Shown piece after piece: positions 6,806 through 15,718 of a stretch of 45,143 nucleotides of DNA. Below the pieces are notes generated by a model. The model was given only the letters and a program-made list of their open reading frames with translations, did no database searches and was not told where the DNA came from. Numbering within the stretch: position 1 is the stretch's first letter; the number at the start of each line of letters is the position of its first letter. The position numbers were made by a program, and so were the translations under genes. Source of the DNA: Hyphomicrobiales bacterium (GTDB taxonomy: Bacteria; Pseudomonadota; Alphaproteobacteria; Rhizobiales; Rhizobiaceae); assembly GCA_017305925.1 (NCBI GenBank), contig JAFKJW010000189.1, positions 1 to 45,143 of the forward strand, given 5' to 3'.

Positions 6806-7741
6806 CTACTTGACGGCGTGTCCGGTGCCGAACACGCCCTGTTCCAGCACGAAGCGCCGGCAATGCCCGACAAAGGCCTGCACGGTCTGCGTCCGATGCG
6901 CGGCGTTGGGCAGCAGTACGCCCATGGTGAGCGGCCGGATGTTGCCCTGCAAGGTGACGAAGACCAGCGGCTTGCCGTCCGGCGACATGTTGTGCAGCGG
7001 CCGCATGTTGGCCATGCCGTAGCCGAAGCCGTTGGCCACCATGGAGCGCATCACCGCTATGTCGGCGGTGCGCTCGGCTATCCTGGGGCGCAATCCCTTC
7101 TGCTGGAAGGCGGAGAGGAAATATTCGCGGCTATAGGGGAGATCGAGCAGCACCATCGGCTCTTCGACGAGTTCCTCCGGCGTGATCGACGCCCTGGTCG
7201 CCAGCCGGTGCCCGGCCGGCAGCATGACATAGGCGGGAAGCAGCATCAGCGGCTCGAGGACCATGTCCTGCGACACTTCGAGGTCATAGGTGAGCGCGGC
7301 GTCGATCTCGCCGCGCTGCAGCATCTCCAGAAGCTGACCCTGGTTGCGCTCGAACTGCCTGACGCGGACCTCCGGATAGGCGCGCTCGAACTTCATGCGC
7401 AGCGGCGGCAGGACGATCTGGGCGAAGGTCATCAGGCAGCCGATGGCGAGCGGCCCGCGCACCTTCTCCGCGATGTCGCCGGCGATGTCGTGCAGTGCGT
7501 CGGCGTCGGCGAGCAGCCGCGCCGCCTCCTTCAGGAACACGCGCCCGCCGGCCGTGAGCGAGAGGCCGTGCGAATGCTTGCGCACGAAGAGCTGCACGCC
7601 GAACTCGGATTCGAGCTGCGCGATGGAGGCCGAGATGGAGGGCGGCGAGACGTTGACCTGTTCGGCGGCCTTGGCGATGGAGCCCGCTTCGCCCACCGCG
7701 ACGAAGTATTCCAGTTGTCTCAGCGTGAAGCGGAGCGGCAT
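6806..7741 (-). CDS. LysR family transcriptional regulator
   Basis: The 311-residue protein has an N-terminal winged helix (1-60: FTLRQLEYFVAVGEAGSIAK, then AAEQVNVSPPSISASIAQLE) and a periplasmic-binding-protein-like effector domain from about residue 90 (GPLAIGCLMTFAQIVLPPLR). It lies 48 bases after the aldehyde dehydrogenase on the same strand and tail-to-tail with the M20 deacylase, so it is the last gene of the minus-strand catabolic run. LysR boxes (T-N11-A) occur at both promoter regions of this block, making it the natural candidate regulator of the genes between 3365 and 11730. Confidence 0.9.
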   Translation of the reverse strand: MPLRFTLRQLEYFVAVGEAGSIAKAAEQVNVSPPSISASIAQLESEFGVQLFVRKHSHGLSLTAGGRVFLKEAARLLADADALHDIAGDIAEKVRGPLAIGCLMTFAQIVLPPLRMKFERAYPEVRVRQFERNQGQLLEMLQRGEIDAALTYDLEVSQDMVLEPLMLLPAYVMLPAGHRLATRASITPEELVEEPMVLLDLPYSREYFLSAFQQKGLRPRIAERTADIAVMRSMVANGFGYGMANMRPLHNMSPDGKPLVFVTLQGNIRPLTMGVLLPNAAHRTQTVQAFVGHCRRFVLEQGVFGTGHAVK

Positions 7742-7789
7742 GGCCGGCTATGTTGCCGGTTCACGCCGCGCAATCAAGCGGCGGACGGC

Positions 7790-9280
7790 TCAATATTTGA
7801 TCCAGGTGGTCTTCAGCGCCGTGTATTTGTCGAAGGAATGCAGAGACAGGTCGCGGCCGAAGCCCGACTGCTTGAAGCCGCCGAACGGCGTCATCGGGCT
7901 CAGCGCATCCACCGTGTTGACCGAGACCGTGCCGGCCCTCAGCCGTTCGGCGATGCGGTGGGCGCGCGACAGGCTGTCCGTCCACAGCGAGGCGGCCAGT
8001 CCGTAGATGCTGTCGTTGGCGAGCCGGACCGCCTCCTCCTCGTCGTCGAAGGGGACGACCGCCAGCACGGGGCCGAAGATCTCGTCACGGGCGAGCGTGT
8101 CGGCCGGCGACACGTCGTCGAAGATGGTCGGCTGCACGAAGCTGCCGCGCCCGTTGACCGTGACCTGCTCGCCGCCGGCCACCAGCTTCGCCGTCTTCCG
8201 CCCGGCCTCGATGAAGCGCATGACGTTGGCGGTGTGGCCGGAATCGACCATGGCGCCCATCTTCGAAGCGGGGTCGAGCGGGTCTCCGGGCTGCGTGGCG
8301 GCGGCGCGCTGCACCAGCTTCTCGACCAGCGCGTCCTTGACGCCGCGCTGCACGAGCAGGCGCGAATTGGCCGAGCAGACCTCGCCCTGATTGAAGAAGA
8401 TGCCGAAGGCGGCCATGTCGGCGGCGGCGTCGAGGTCGCGGCAGTCGGCGAAGACGAGGTTCGGGCTCTTGCCGCCGGTCTCCAGCCACACCTGCTTCAT
8501 GTTGGACTGGCCGGCATATTGCATGAACATCTTGCCGACGGCGGTCGAGCCGGTGAAGGCGAGGCAGTCCACGTCCATGTGGCGGCCGAGCGCCTGGCCG
8601 GCGGTCTCGCCGAGGCCGGGCACCACATTGAGCACGCCCGCCGGCAGGCCGGCCTCCATGGCCAGCTCTGCCAGCCTGAGCGCCGAGAAGGGCGACTGCT
8701 CGGCCGGCTTCAGCACCACCGAATTGCCGGCGGCGAGCGCCGGCGCGCATTTCCAGGTGGCCATGTCGAGCGGGAAGTTCCAGGGCACGACCGCGCCGAC
8801 CACGCCGAGCGGCTCGCGCCGCACCAGGACGAGGTCGCCCGAGCCCGTCGGCGCCACCTCGTCGTAGAGCTTGTCGATGGCCTCCGCGTACCACTGGAAG
8901 ATGCCGGCCGAGCCGGGCACGTCGACGGTGGCGGCGTCTGCGACCAGCTTGCCCATGTCGAGCGATTCGAGGAGCGCCAGCTCGTGCAGATTCTCACGCA
9001 GCAGTTGCGCCAGCTTCAGCAGCACTTCCTTGCGGTGGGCGGGCTTCGCCCGCGACCAGGTGCCAGCCTCGAAGCTGCGCCGGGCCGCCGCCACGGCGAG
9101 ATCGATATCTTCCTCGCCGCAGGAAGCGACCTCGGCCAGTATCTCGCCGGTGGCCGGATTGATGCTGGCGAAGGTGCGGCCCGAGCGGGCGGCGACGAAC
9201 TTGCCGTCGATGAAGGCCTTGTCGCGGAAGCGAACGGCCGCTGCCCTGTCGATCCAGTCCTTGTGGGCGAGTTCGCTCAT
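7790..9280 (-). CDS. NAD(P)-dependent aldehyde dehydrogenase
   Basis: The 496-residue ALDH has the complete catalytic set: N168 (PWNFP), E267 (LETGGKSPN) and the nucleophile C302 (NQGEVCSANS), with a GSTAVGK NAD-loop motif at 244-250 and the C-terminal ending PFGGFKQSGFGRD. It oxidises an aldehyde to its acid with NAD(P)+. It resembles the gamma-aminobutyraldehyde and betaine-aldehyde branch, which fits the nearby polyamine transporter, but specificity cannot be fixed from sequence. The ATG at 9280 follows AGGAG and begins SELAHKDWIDRA. It follows the DUF1028 gene by 29 bases. Confidence 0.9.
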   Translation of the reverse strand: MSELAHKDWIDRAAAVRFRDKAFIDGKFVAARSGRTFASINPATGEILAEVASCGEEDIDLAVAAARRSFEAGTWSRAKPAHRKEVLLKLAQLLRENLHELALLESLDMGKLVADAATVDVPGSAGIFQWYAEAIDKLYDEVAPTGSGDLVLVRREPLGVVGAVVPWNFPLDMATWKCAPALAAGNSVVLKPAEQSPFSALRLAELAMEAGLPAGVLNVVPGLGETAGQALGRHMDVDCLAFTGSTAVGKMFMQYAGQSNMKQVWLETGGKSPNLVFADCRDLDAAADMAAFGIFFNQGEVCSANSRLLVQRGVKDALVEKLVQRAAATQPGDPLDPASKMGAMVDSGHTANVMRFIEAGRKTAKLVAGGEQVTVNGRGSFVQPTIFDDVSPADTLARDEIFGPVLAVVPFDDEEEAVRLANDSIYGLAASLWTDSLSRAHRIAERLRAGTVSVNTVDALSPMTPFGGFKQSGFGRDLSLHSFDKYTALKTTWIKY

Positions 9281-9309
9281 GGCAGGCTCCTGCTGGGTGC
9301 CGCTTTCTC

Positions 9310-9984
9310 TTATTCGTCGCCCGGCACGCCGTAGCTCGGCGCGTCGGAGGGATTGATGGCGCGGGTCACATAGGCGTCGAGCTGCGGCTTGTAGATGTCC
9401 CAGATCTTCGCGAGTTCCTCGATCGGGCAGGCTTCCGTCCAGTCGCAGCGCAAATCCGCCACCGGCCAGGCCACCTCGCGCACCAGCTTCATGCCCGCCG
9501 AGCGGACCGGACCGGCCTCGCCGCCGGCCCTCAGGGCGGCGCGCATGGTGGCGACGATGCGATCGCCGAGATGGCCTTCCGACGCCAGGAAGGCGTCGAC
9601 CATCGCCTGCGGCACGTCGCCGTTGGCGAGCAGGTTGCCGCCGCAGGCGACGTTCTCGGCCCGCGCCTCGGCCCAGGTTCCGAGCGCCTTCGGCCCGGAA
9701 TGGATGGCGCTTATGCCGGCCGCGTCGACGGCCAGCACCTGCCGGTATTCGGGATATGCGCCGGTGCGCTTCAGGATGGCGACCGTCTCGGCGGCGGAGG
9801 CGCCACGCGCCATCAGCTCCAGCCCGCGGAACCCAAGCGTCGGGTCGGTGACGTTCTGGCTGGCGATCGCGCCGACGCCGGCCTGCGCGTAGGCGCAACG
9901 CGCGGCGACGGCAGGCGAGGAGGAAGAGACGGCGACGCCGAACATGCCGGTCTTTGCGCAGCGCGCGACGATGGAGAAGGTCAT
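9310..9984 (-). CDS. DUF1028 family protein, Ntn-hydrolase-like
   Basis: The 224-residue protein begins MTFSIVARCAKTGMFGVAVS and continues with GVGAIASQNVTDP, the hallmark of DUF1028. The family is, to my knowledge, grouped with Ntn hydrolases; Thr2, exposed if Met is removed, would be the N-terminal nucleophile. That is inference. DUF1028 genes often sit beside RidA genes in catabolic loci, as here: the RidA-like gene ends 19 bases upstream. A probable amide or imide hydrolase of the pathway; substrate unknown. The ATG at 9984 is chosen because it places TFSIVA at the N-terminus. Confidence 0.75.
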   Translation of the reverse strand: MTFSIVARCAKTGMFGVAVSSSSPAVAARCAYAQAGVGAIASQNVTDPTLGFRGLELMARGASAAETVAILKRTGAYPEYRQVLAVDAAGISAIHSGPKALGTWAEARAENVACGGNLLANGDVPQAMVDAFLASEGHLGDRIVATMRAALRAGGEAGPVRSAGMKLVREVAWPVADLRCDWTEACPIEELAKIWDIYKPQLDAYVTRAINPSDAPSYGVPGDE

Positions 9985-10003
9985 GGCCCGAAGTCCCGCC
10001 GGC

Positions 10004-10420
10004 TCAGTCCGGGATGACGGCGGTGCCGTCGATCTCGACCAGCCAGCTCGGGCGGGCAAGCGCGCTCACCACCAGCCCCGTCGAGACGGGATGCACGCCC
10101 TTGATGTATTCGCCCATGGTCCGGTAGACCGCCTCGCGGTGGCGCACGTCGGTGATGTAGACGACCACCTTCACCAGATGCTCCATCGAGCCGCCGGCCT
10201 CTTCCAGGAGCTGCCGGATGTTCTGCATGACCTTGTGGGTCTGCTCGACGGGGTCGTGGCTGCCGATATCCTTGGCCGTATCGAGGTCCTGCGGGCACTG
10301 GCCGCGCAGATAGACGGTCCTGCCGCCGCGCGTGACGACCGCCTGGCAGAGATCATTGTCCAGCTTCTGCTCCGGATAAGTCTCCTTGGTGTTGAACTTG
10401 CGGATGCGGGTATGCGCCAT
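10004..10420 (-). CDS. RidA/YjgF-YER057c family protein
   Basis: The 138-residue protein has the chorismate-mutase-like RidA fold (VYLRGQCPQD, DPVEQTHKVMQNIRQLLEEA, VVVYITDVRHREAVY, VEIDGTAVI). Archetypal RidA hydrolyses reactive enamine/imine intermediates using a conserved Arg in a P-A-R-S motif. In my alignment that position is Ser (PVSTGLVVSALARP), so it probably belongs to one of the divergent Rid subfamilies that accompany catabolic operons and may lack the classical deaminase activity. GGAG precedes the ATG at 10420. It sits between the flavin monooxygenase and DUF1028 genes. Confidence 0.85.
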   Translation of the reverse strand: MAHTRIRKFNTKETYPEQKLDNDLCQAVVTRGGRTVYLRGQCPQDLDTAKDIGSHDPVEQTHKVMQNIRQLLEEAGGSMEHLVKVVVYITDVRHREAVYRTMGEYIKGVHPVSTGLVVSALARPSWLVEIDGTAVIPD

Positions 10421-10458
10421 GGTATTCTCCGTGAATCTGTTGGGGTTCGGGCCAGCGC

Positions 10459-11730
10459 TCACGCGTCCTCGGACTGGCGCTGCGCCTCGTGGTAATCGAT
10501 GTAGCGGCGCTGCGTGGAAATGCGGTCGGCCAGGTGCTTGGCGTCATGCCAGACGCCCCAGATGAAGCTCGACCCGCGGCGCGACTGCCAGGGCAGGCCG
10601 AGGAAATAGATGCCGGGCTCCAGCGAGACGCCGCGATGATGCTTCGGCCGGCCCTTCTCGTCGAACGTGTCGACCTTCAGCCAGCCATAGTCCAGCGCGT
10701 AGCCCGTCGCCCAGATGATGGAGGTGACGCCGGCCTTCGCCAGATCGAGCTCGAGGATGGGATGGGCGACGCAGTCCGGATCGGGATCGAGCTTGCGGGC
10801 CTCAGGCTCCTCGGGAAGGTCGATGCCGTTTCGCTCGACATAGGCGTCGGCCTCGTCGAGCAGCGAAAACAGGTTGGCGTCGCCGCCCGCGATGTTCTTC
10901 GCTAGGTCGGGGGCGAAGGTCATGACGCCGTCCTTGTAGGCCTGGGTCATGCCGACCAGGGTTATGCCCTGCGCCGCGAGGCGGCGGAAGTCGACCGTTT
11001 CGCCGCCGCGCGCGCCGCTGACGGCGATGGTGACATGCTCGGTGCCGGGGCCGGGTGTCTCCATGTCCCATTTGCCGAGGACGCCCAGCCACCAGCAGAA
11101 GTCGCGGCCGCGATAGGAGCGCGGCGGACGATCATGCGGGCCGACCGACAGATAGACCTTGCGGCCGGCGCGGACCAGCTCGTCGGCGATCTGCACGCCG
11201 GAGGAGCCGGCGCCGACCACCAGCACAGCGCCCTCGGGAAGCTGGGCAGGGTTGCGGTAGGCGTTGGAATGGATCTGAAGAATGCCGGAGTTCTCCGGGA
11301 CGATCGGGGGCATGACGGGCCGCTGGAAGGGGCCGGTGGCGGCGACGACGTTTCTGGCCTCGATCACGCCCTGCGAGGTCTCGACGCGGAAGCCGGGACG
11401 GCCGGCATTCCGGCGCACCTCCTTCACCTCGACGCCGCAGCGGATGGGCGCCTCGATCATCTTCGCATATTCGACGAAATAGTCGGCGACCTTCTCCTTG
11501 TCGACGAAGGCATCGGGATGGGTGCCGGGGAATTCCATGCTGGGGAAGCGATCGTGCCAGGCCGGCCCGTTGGCGACGAGCGAATCCCAGCGCTCGGAGC
11601 GCCAGCGCTCGGCAATGCGGCTCCGCTCCAGGACGAGATGGGAGACGCCGCACTTGCTCAGATGCTCGCTCATGGCCACTCCGGCCTGACCGGCGCCGAC
11701 GACGAGCGTATCCACTTTCTCAACCGACAT
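10459..11730 (-). CDS. FAD/NAD(P)H flavin-containing monooxygenase-like protein
   Basis: This approximately 423-residue two-dinucleotide-domain flavoprotein has an N-terminal FAD motif VVGAGQAG, an ERWDSLVANGP segment, a second NADPH motif VVGAGSSG, and IHSNAYRNP where FMOs carry their IHS element. The C-terminal FAD contact is IWATGYALDY. It belongs to the CzcO/FMO-like class that hydroxylates or oxygenates small N-, S- or carbonyl compounds. AAGGA supports the start at 11730; an ATG at 11754 would add eight residues. It is first in the minus-strand run FMO, RidA-like, DUF1028, ALDH, LysR, with a LysR-type dyad about 117 bases upstream. Confidence 0.85.
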   Translation of the reverse strand: MSVEKVDTLVVGAGQAGVAMSEHLSKCGVSHLVLERSRIAERWRSERWDSLVANGPAWHDRFPSMEFPGTHPDAFVDKEKVADYFVEYAKMIEAPIRCGVEVKEVRRNAGRPGFRVETSQGVIEARNVVAATGPFQRPVMPPIVPENSGILQIHSNAYRNPAQLPEGAVLVVGAGSSGVQIADELVRAGRKVYLSVGPHDRPPRSYRGRDFCWWLGVLGKWDMETPGPGTEHVTIAVSGARGGETVDFRRLAAQGITLVGMTQAYKDGVMTFAPDLAKNIAGGDANLFSLLDEADAYVERNGIDLPEEPEARKLDPDPDCVAHPILELDLAKAGVTSIIWATGYALDYGWLKVDTFDEKGRPKHHRGVSLEPGIYFLGLPWQSRRGSSFIWGVWHDAKHLADRISTQRRYIDYHEAQRQSEDA

Positions 11731-11839
11731 ATGCGCGTCCTTTTCTCTGGCCATCCGCCAACCCGCGGATGCGACGAGGGTTTGCCTTTGATTACTGGAG
11801 GGGCTGGTCGGCGAACATTACGATTTCATGTGCCAGTGG

Positions 11840-11854
11840 TTAGCCTGTCCCTAA
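11840..11854. promoter_or_regulatory. LysR-type operator candidate, site 2
   Basis: TTAG-CCTGTCC-CTAA has the same TTAG-N7-CTAA (T-N11-A) architecture as the dyad at 5558-5578. It lies in the 239-base region upstream of the flavin monooxygenase operon. Four-base arms alone are weak evidence; recurrence at the second promoter of the same gene block raises the likelihood. Confidence 0.5.
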
Positions 11855-11913
11855 AGCCTGTGGCGATCCTCCGGACCCGCTCCTCACGTTCTGGATTAGA
11901 TTCTTGATCTTTA

Positions 11914-11960
11914 CGCATGTTGTTGTTCCGAAACCGGTTTCCGTTTTCGGTCGACATGCG
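11914..11960. repeat. Small palindromic repeat, family 2, copy 1
   Basis: The element has outer arms CGCATGT/ACATGCG and inner arms CCGAAA/TTTCGG around an ACCGG core. A related element with outer arms GCATCGC/GCGATGC and inner arms CCGAAAA/TTTTCGG is at 36369-36413. It starts 10 bases past the livF stop on the minus strand and may act as an mRNA-end hairpin. Confidence 0.65.
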
Positions 11961-11969
11961 TTGAATGGA

Positions 11970-12663
<694 letters not shown>

Positions 12664-12671
<8 letters not shown>

Positions 12672-13449
12672 GGGCGGCCGCCTTTCCGAGATAGGCTTCC
12701 TGCACGCGCGGGTCGGCGCGCACCGTCTCGAAGTTGCCTTCGGCGATCCTGCTGCCGTAGTCGATGCACATGACATGGGTTGGGAAGGCTTCGACCACCC
12801 GCATGTCGTGCTCGATCAGGATGACCGACAGATCAGGGTTTTTCGAGCGCAGGCGCTTGATGTCGGCGACCAGCGCATCCGTCTCCACCTCGTCCATGCC
12901 CACAGAGGGCTCGTCGAGCAAAAGCAGCTTGGGCTCGGAGGCCAGCGCGCGGGCGATCTCCAGCCGCCGGCGGTCGGCCTGCGCCAGCGTGCCGGCCGGA
13001 CGGTAGCGCTGCGCGTGGAGGTCGCCGGACCCGGCCTTGAGCAGGGCCTCGGCCTTCTCCACGCAGGCCGCCATCTCGCGCTTCGATGCGCCGGGGCGGA
13101 ACAGCGCGTCCAGCACGCCGGTCTTCGTGCGGGTGTGCATGCCGATGATGACGTTGTCGAGCACGCTGAGGTCGGAGAACAGGCGCGACGACTGGAAGGT
13201 GCGGGCGATGCCGCGCTCCACCACTTCGTAGGCCGGCTTTCCGGTGATGTCGGCGCCGTCGAAGCTTACCTTGCCGGCGGTCGGCCGGTAGACGCCGGTG
13301 ATGACGTTGAACAGCGTCGACTTGCCGGCGCCGTTCGGGCCGATCACCGCCAACACCTCGCCCTTGGCCAGCGAGAAGCCGACGTCGTTGACCGCCACCA
13401 GTCCGCCGAAGCGCATGGTGACGCCCTTGACATCCAGAAGCGCGCTCAT
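12664..13449 (-). CDS. livG: Branched-chain amino acid-type ABC transporter ATP-binding protein LivG
   Basis: The 261-residue ATPase has Walker A GPNGAGKSTLFN, a LivG-like insertion (ITGKPAYEVVERGIARTFQS), Walker B LLLLDEPSVGMD and the switch His in VILIEHDMRVV. The usual signature LSxGxxR is altered to PAGTLAQADRRRLEIARAL, with the Leu-Ser-Gly-Gly core not recognisable, though the following Arg-rich segment is standard for LivG. It overlaps livM by 4 bases and livF by 8, so the genes are tightly coupled. It pairs with LivF to power transport through LivH/LivM. Confidence 0.9.
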
Positions 13450-14621
13450 GAGTGGCTCCCGTAGTCGCGCATGCGCTGTGGAAACAGCCCCTGCGGCCGG
13501 ATCATCAGGAAGCCGATGATGACGATGCCGAAGAACAGCAGCCGGTAGTCGGAGAAGGCGCGCAGCTTCTCCGGGAGGATGGTGAGCAGGAAGGCCCCGA
13601 CGATGACGCCGAAGATGTTGTCCATGCCGCCGACGATGACCATTGTCATGATGGTGACGGAGACGAGGAAGGTAAAATTGTCGGGCGAGATGTAGGAGAC
13701 GTAGAAGGCGTAGATGGTGCCGGCGAAGGCGGCGAGGAAGGCGTCCACGGCGAAGGCCAGCACCTTGTACCAGGCGACGTTGATGCCTTGCGCGCGCGCC
13801 GCGATCTCGTCGGCCCTGAGCGCGTTCCAGGCCAGCCCGATGCGCGAGCCGTGCAGGCGGCGCGCCGTGACGATGGCCACCGCCACCAGCGCCGCCGCAA
13901 GATAGTAGAAGTTGGCCTGGCTGGGCAGCTTATGGCCGAAGATCACCAGCGGGTCGGCGAAGGAATGGCCGAACAGGCTAGGGGCGGGGATGCCGACCAA
14001 CCCGTTCGGGCCGCCGGTGAAATCGAAATTGTTGAGAAGCTGCTGCACGACCACGCCGAAGGCGATGGTGACGAGCGCGAGATAGGTGTCGCGCGTGCGC
14101 ATCGACGGGATGCCGATGAGAAAGCCGAACAGCGTCGCGGCAAGGGCCGCCACCGGCAGCGTCAGCCAGAAGCTGACGCCGAAATTGATCGCCAGCAGCG
14201 CCGAGACATAGGCGCCGATGCCGTAGGAGGCGCCGGTGGCGAAGTTCGGGATGTTGGCGCTGCCGAGCTGGAAGTTGAGCGCCAGCGCGAGCACCGCATA
14301 GAGCTGGGCGACGATCAGCAGGTGCAGCATGTAGGTGTTGGAACCGACCGCAAAGGGAAAGGCGAGAACCACCACGGCCGCCATGGCGACGGCGAGGAGC
14401 GGCACGCGCGCCATGCTGGCCATGGCGAGGTCGGCGATCCGGGGTTTTTTCTCCAGCAGGAAGAAGCCGGCGCCGAGCAGGGCGAGCAGGCCGATCACCT
14501 GCCAGCCGCCCTCGGCCTTCAGGACGAGATAGAGGAAGACCGCGCCGGCGAGCTGCGAGGCCACGACGAACAGGCTGGCCGTCGCCACGGACGGTGCTCC
14601 GGAGGGCATTGGCCGTTCCAT
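13446..14621 (-). CDS. livM: Branched-chain amino acid-type ABC transporter permease LivM
   Basis: This 391-residue inner-membrane permease has about ten hydrophobic segments and typical LivM stretches (NFQLGSANIPNFATGASYGI, RTRDTYLALVTIAFGVVVQQ, IVGGMDNIFGVIVGA, RPQGLFPQR). It is longer than many LivM proteins because of an N-terminal region with two or three extra segments. Its start directly abuts the livH stop with no spacer and its end overlaps livG by 4 bases. With LivH it forms the membrane channel. Confidence 0.92.
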   Translation of the reverse strand: MERPMPSGAPSVATASLFVVASQLAGAVFLYLVLKAEGGWQVIGLLALLGAGFFLLEKKPRIADLAMASMARVPLLAVAMAAVVVLAFPFAVGSNTYMLHLLIVAQLYAVLALALNFQLGSANIPNFATGASYGIGAYVSALLAINFGVSFWLTLPVAALAATLFGFLIGIPSMRTRDTYLALVTIAFGVVVQQLLNNFDFTGGPNGLVGIPAPSLFGHSFADPLVIFGHKLPSQANFYYLAAALVAVAIVTARRLHGSRIGLAWNALRADEIAARAQGINVAWYKVLAFAVDAFLAAFAGTIYAFYVSYISPDNFTFLVSVTIMTMVIVGGMDNIFGVIVGAFLLTILPEKLRAFSDYRLLFFGIVIIGFLMIRPQGLFPQRMRDYGSHS

Positions 14622-15527
14622 CTAGACTTTCTCCATGACGGGTCGGCCGAGAAGCCCCGCCGGGCGGAAGATCAGCACGGCGATAACCAGCAGGAAGACG
14701 AAGACCAGGCGATAGGAGGCGCCGTCCGGCACGAAGGTCTGCGCCAGCACCTCGATGCCGGCGATGATGAGGCCGCCGAGGATGGCGCCCGGCATGGAGC
14801 CCAGCCCGCCGATGACGGCGGCCGAGAAGCCGAGCAGGCCCGCCATGATGCCGAAGTCGAATCGGGTGACGCCGGCATAGCTGGCGAAGAGCAGGCCCGC
14901 GACGGCGCCGATGGCCGAGGCGATGAAGAACGTCGCGCGAAAGACGCGCCCGTCGCGTATGCCCATCATGCGCGCCACCACGCGGTCCTCGGAGGCGGCG
15001 CGGATGCGCAGGCCGAGCGGGGTCATGCGCAGGAATACGAAGAGCAGGCCGATCAGCGCCACCGTCAGCACCGTCACCAGCACGGAAAACCAGTTGACCG
15101 GCACGCCGGCGACCTCGAAGGCGACGCCCGAAACCAGCCGCGGGAAGGCATGCGGGTTGGAACCTTCCGGATAGAGGTGGCGGATCGCCTCGCGGATGAC
15201 GATGCCGAGCGCGACTGTCGCCACCAGCGCCATCATGGCCGGCGCGTCTCGGAACTGCCGGATGACGACCCTGTCCAGCACGACGCCGAGCAGGCCGACG
15301 GCGAGGATCGCCAGGACCAGCGCGAGAACCAGCCAGTAGGGGCTCGTCGCGCCGAAGAAGGTCGCCAGCGCCAGGCAGATGAAGGGCGCGGTCATGGCGA
15401 CGTCTCCATGCGAGAAGTGGATGACGTTGAGGATGCCGAATATCAGGCTGAACCCGATCGCCAGCAGCGCATAGATGCAGCCGAGGGTTATCCAGTTCAG
15501 CATTTGCTGGATGAGCAGTTCCGCCAT
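14622..15527 (-). CDS. livH: Branched-chain amino acid-type ABC transporter permease LivH
   Basis: The product is about 301 residues with 7-8 membrane segments and LivH hallmarks: GCIYALLAIGFSLIFGILNV, IHFSHGDVAMTAPF, TPLGLRIRAASED and GFSAAVIGGLGSMPGAILGG. The ATG at 15527 starts directly with the first amphipathic and membrane stretch; an in-frame ATG at 15557 would add ten residues and neither has a strong ribosome site. It is first in the livHMGF operon, divergent from the binding-protein gene at 15719, so one 191-base region probably controls both. Confidence 0.9.
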   Translation of the reverse strand: MAELLIQQMLNWITLGCIYALLAIGFSLIFGILNVIHFSHGDVAMTAPFICLALATFFGATSPYWLVLALVLAILAVGLLGVVLDRVVIRQFRDAPAMMALVATVALGIVIREAIRHLYPEGSNPHAFPRLVSGVAFEVAGVPVNWFSVLVTVLTVALIGLLFVFLRMTPLGLRIRAASEDRVVARMMGIRDGRVFRATFFIASAIGAVAGLLFASYAGVTRFDFGIMAGLLGFSAAVIGGLGSMPGAILGGLIIAGIEVLAQTFVPDGASYRLVFVFLLVIAVLIFRPAGLLGRPVMEKV

Positions 15528-15718
15528 GCGCCAGATTTCCGGTTGGAGCGGGCGCATTAGCAGGGTGCCGCCGGCCCGCACATAATGAATCTCCGAAGTA
15601 CCGGATAGCAATTTTCGAATTTCGCGGCGGCGCCGCCCCAAATAGCTTACCGTCAGCCGACATCGGGGATCGGACGGGCCGCTACGCTGGCGGCGGATAA
15701 ATCTTTAGAGGTGGAACA

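Noticed and set aside
13452-15560. Long open frame on the plus strand opposite livM and livH (about 700 codons)
   Set aside because: It has a His/Arg/Asp/Gly-rich, low-complexity translation typical of the antisense of GC-rich genes and no recognisable domain; the minus-strand permeases are unambiguous.
15711-15716. GGAAC just before the livK-like gene as an EcfG -35 element
   Set aside because: It is within the ribosome-binding region next to the start codon and no correctly spaced CGTT follows upstream of the gene.
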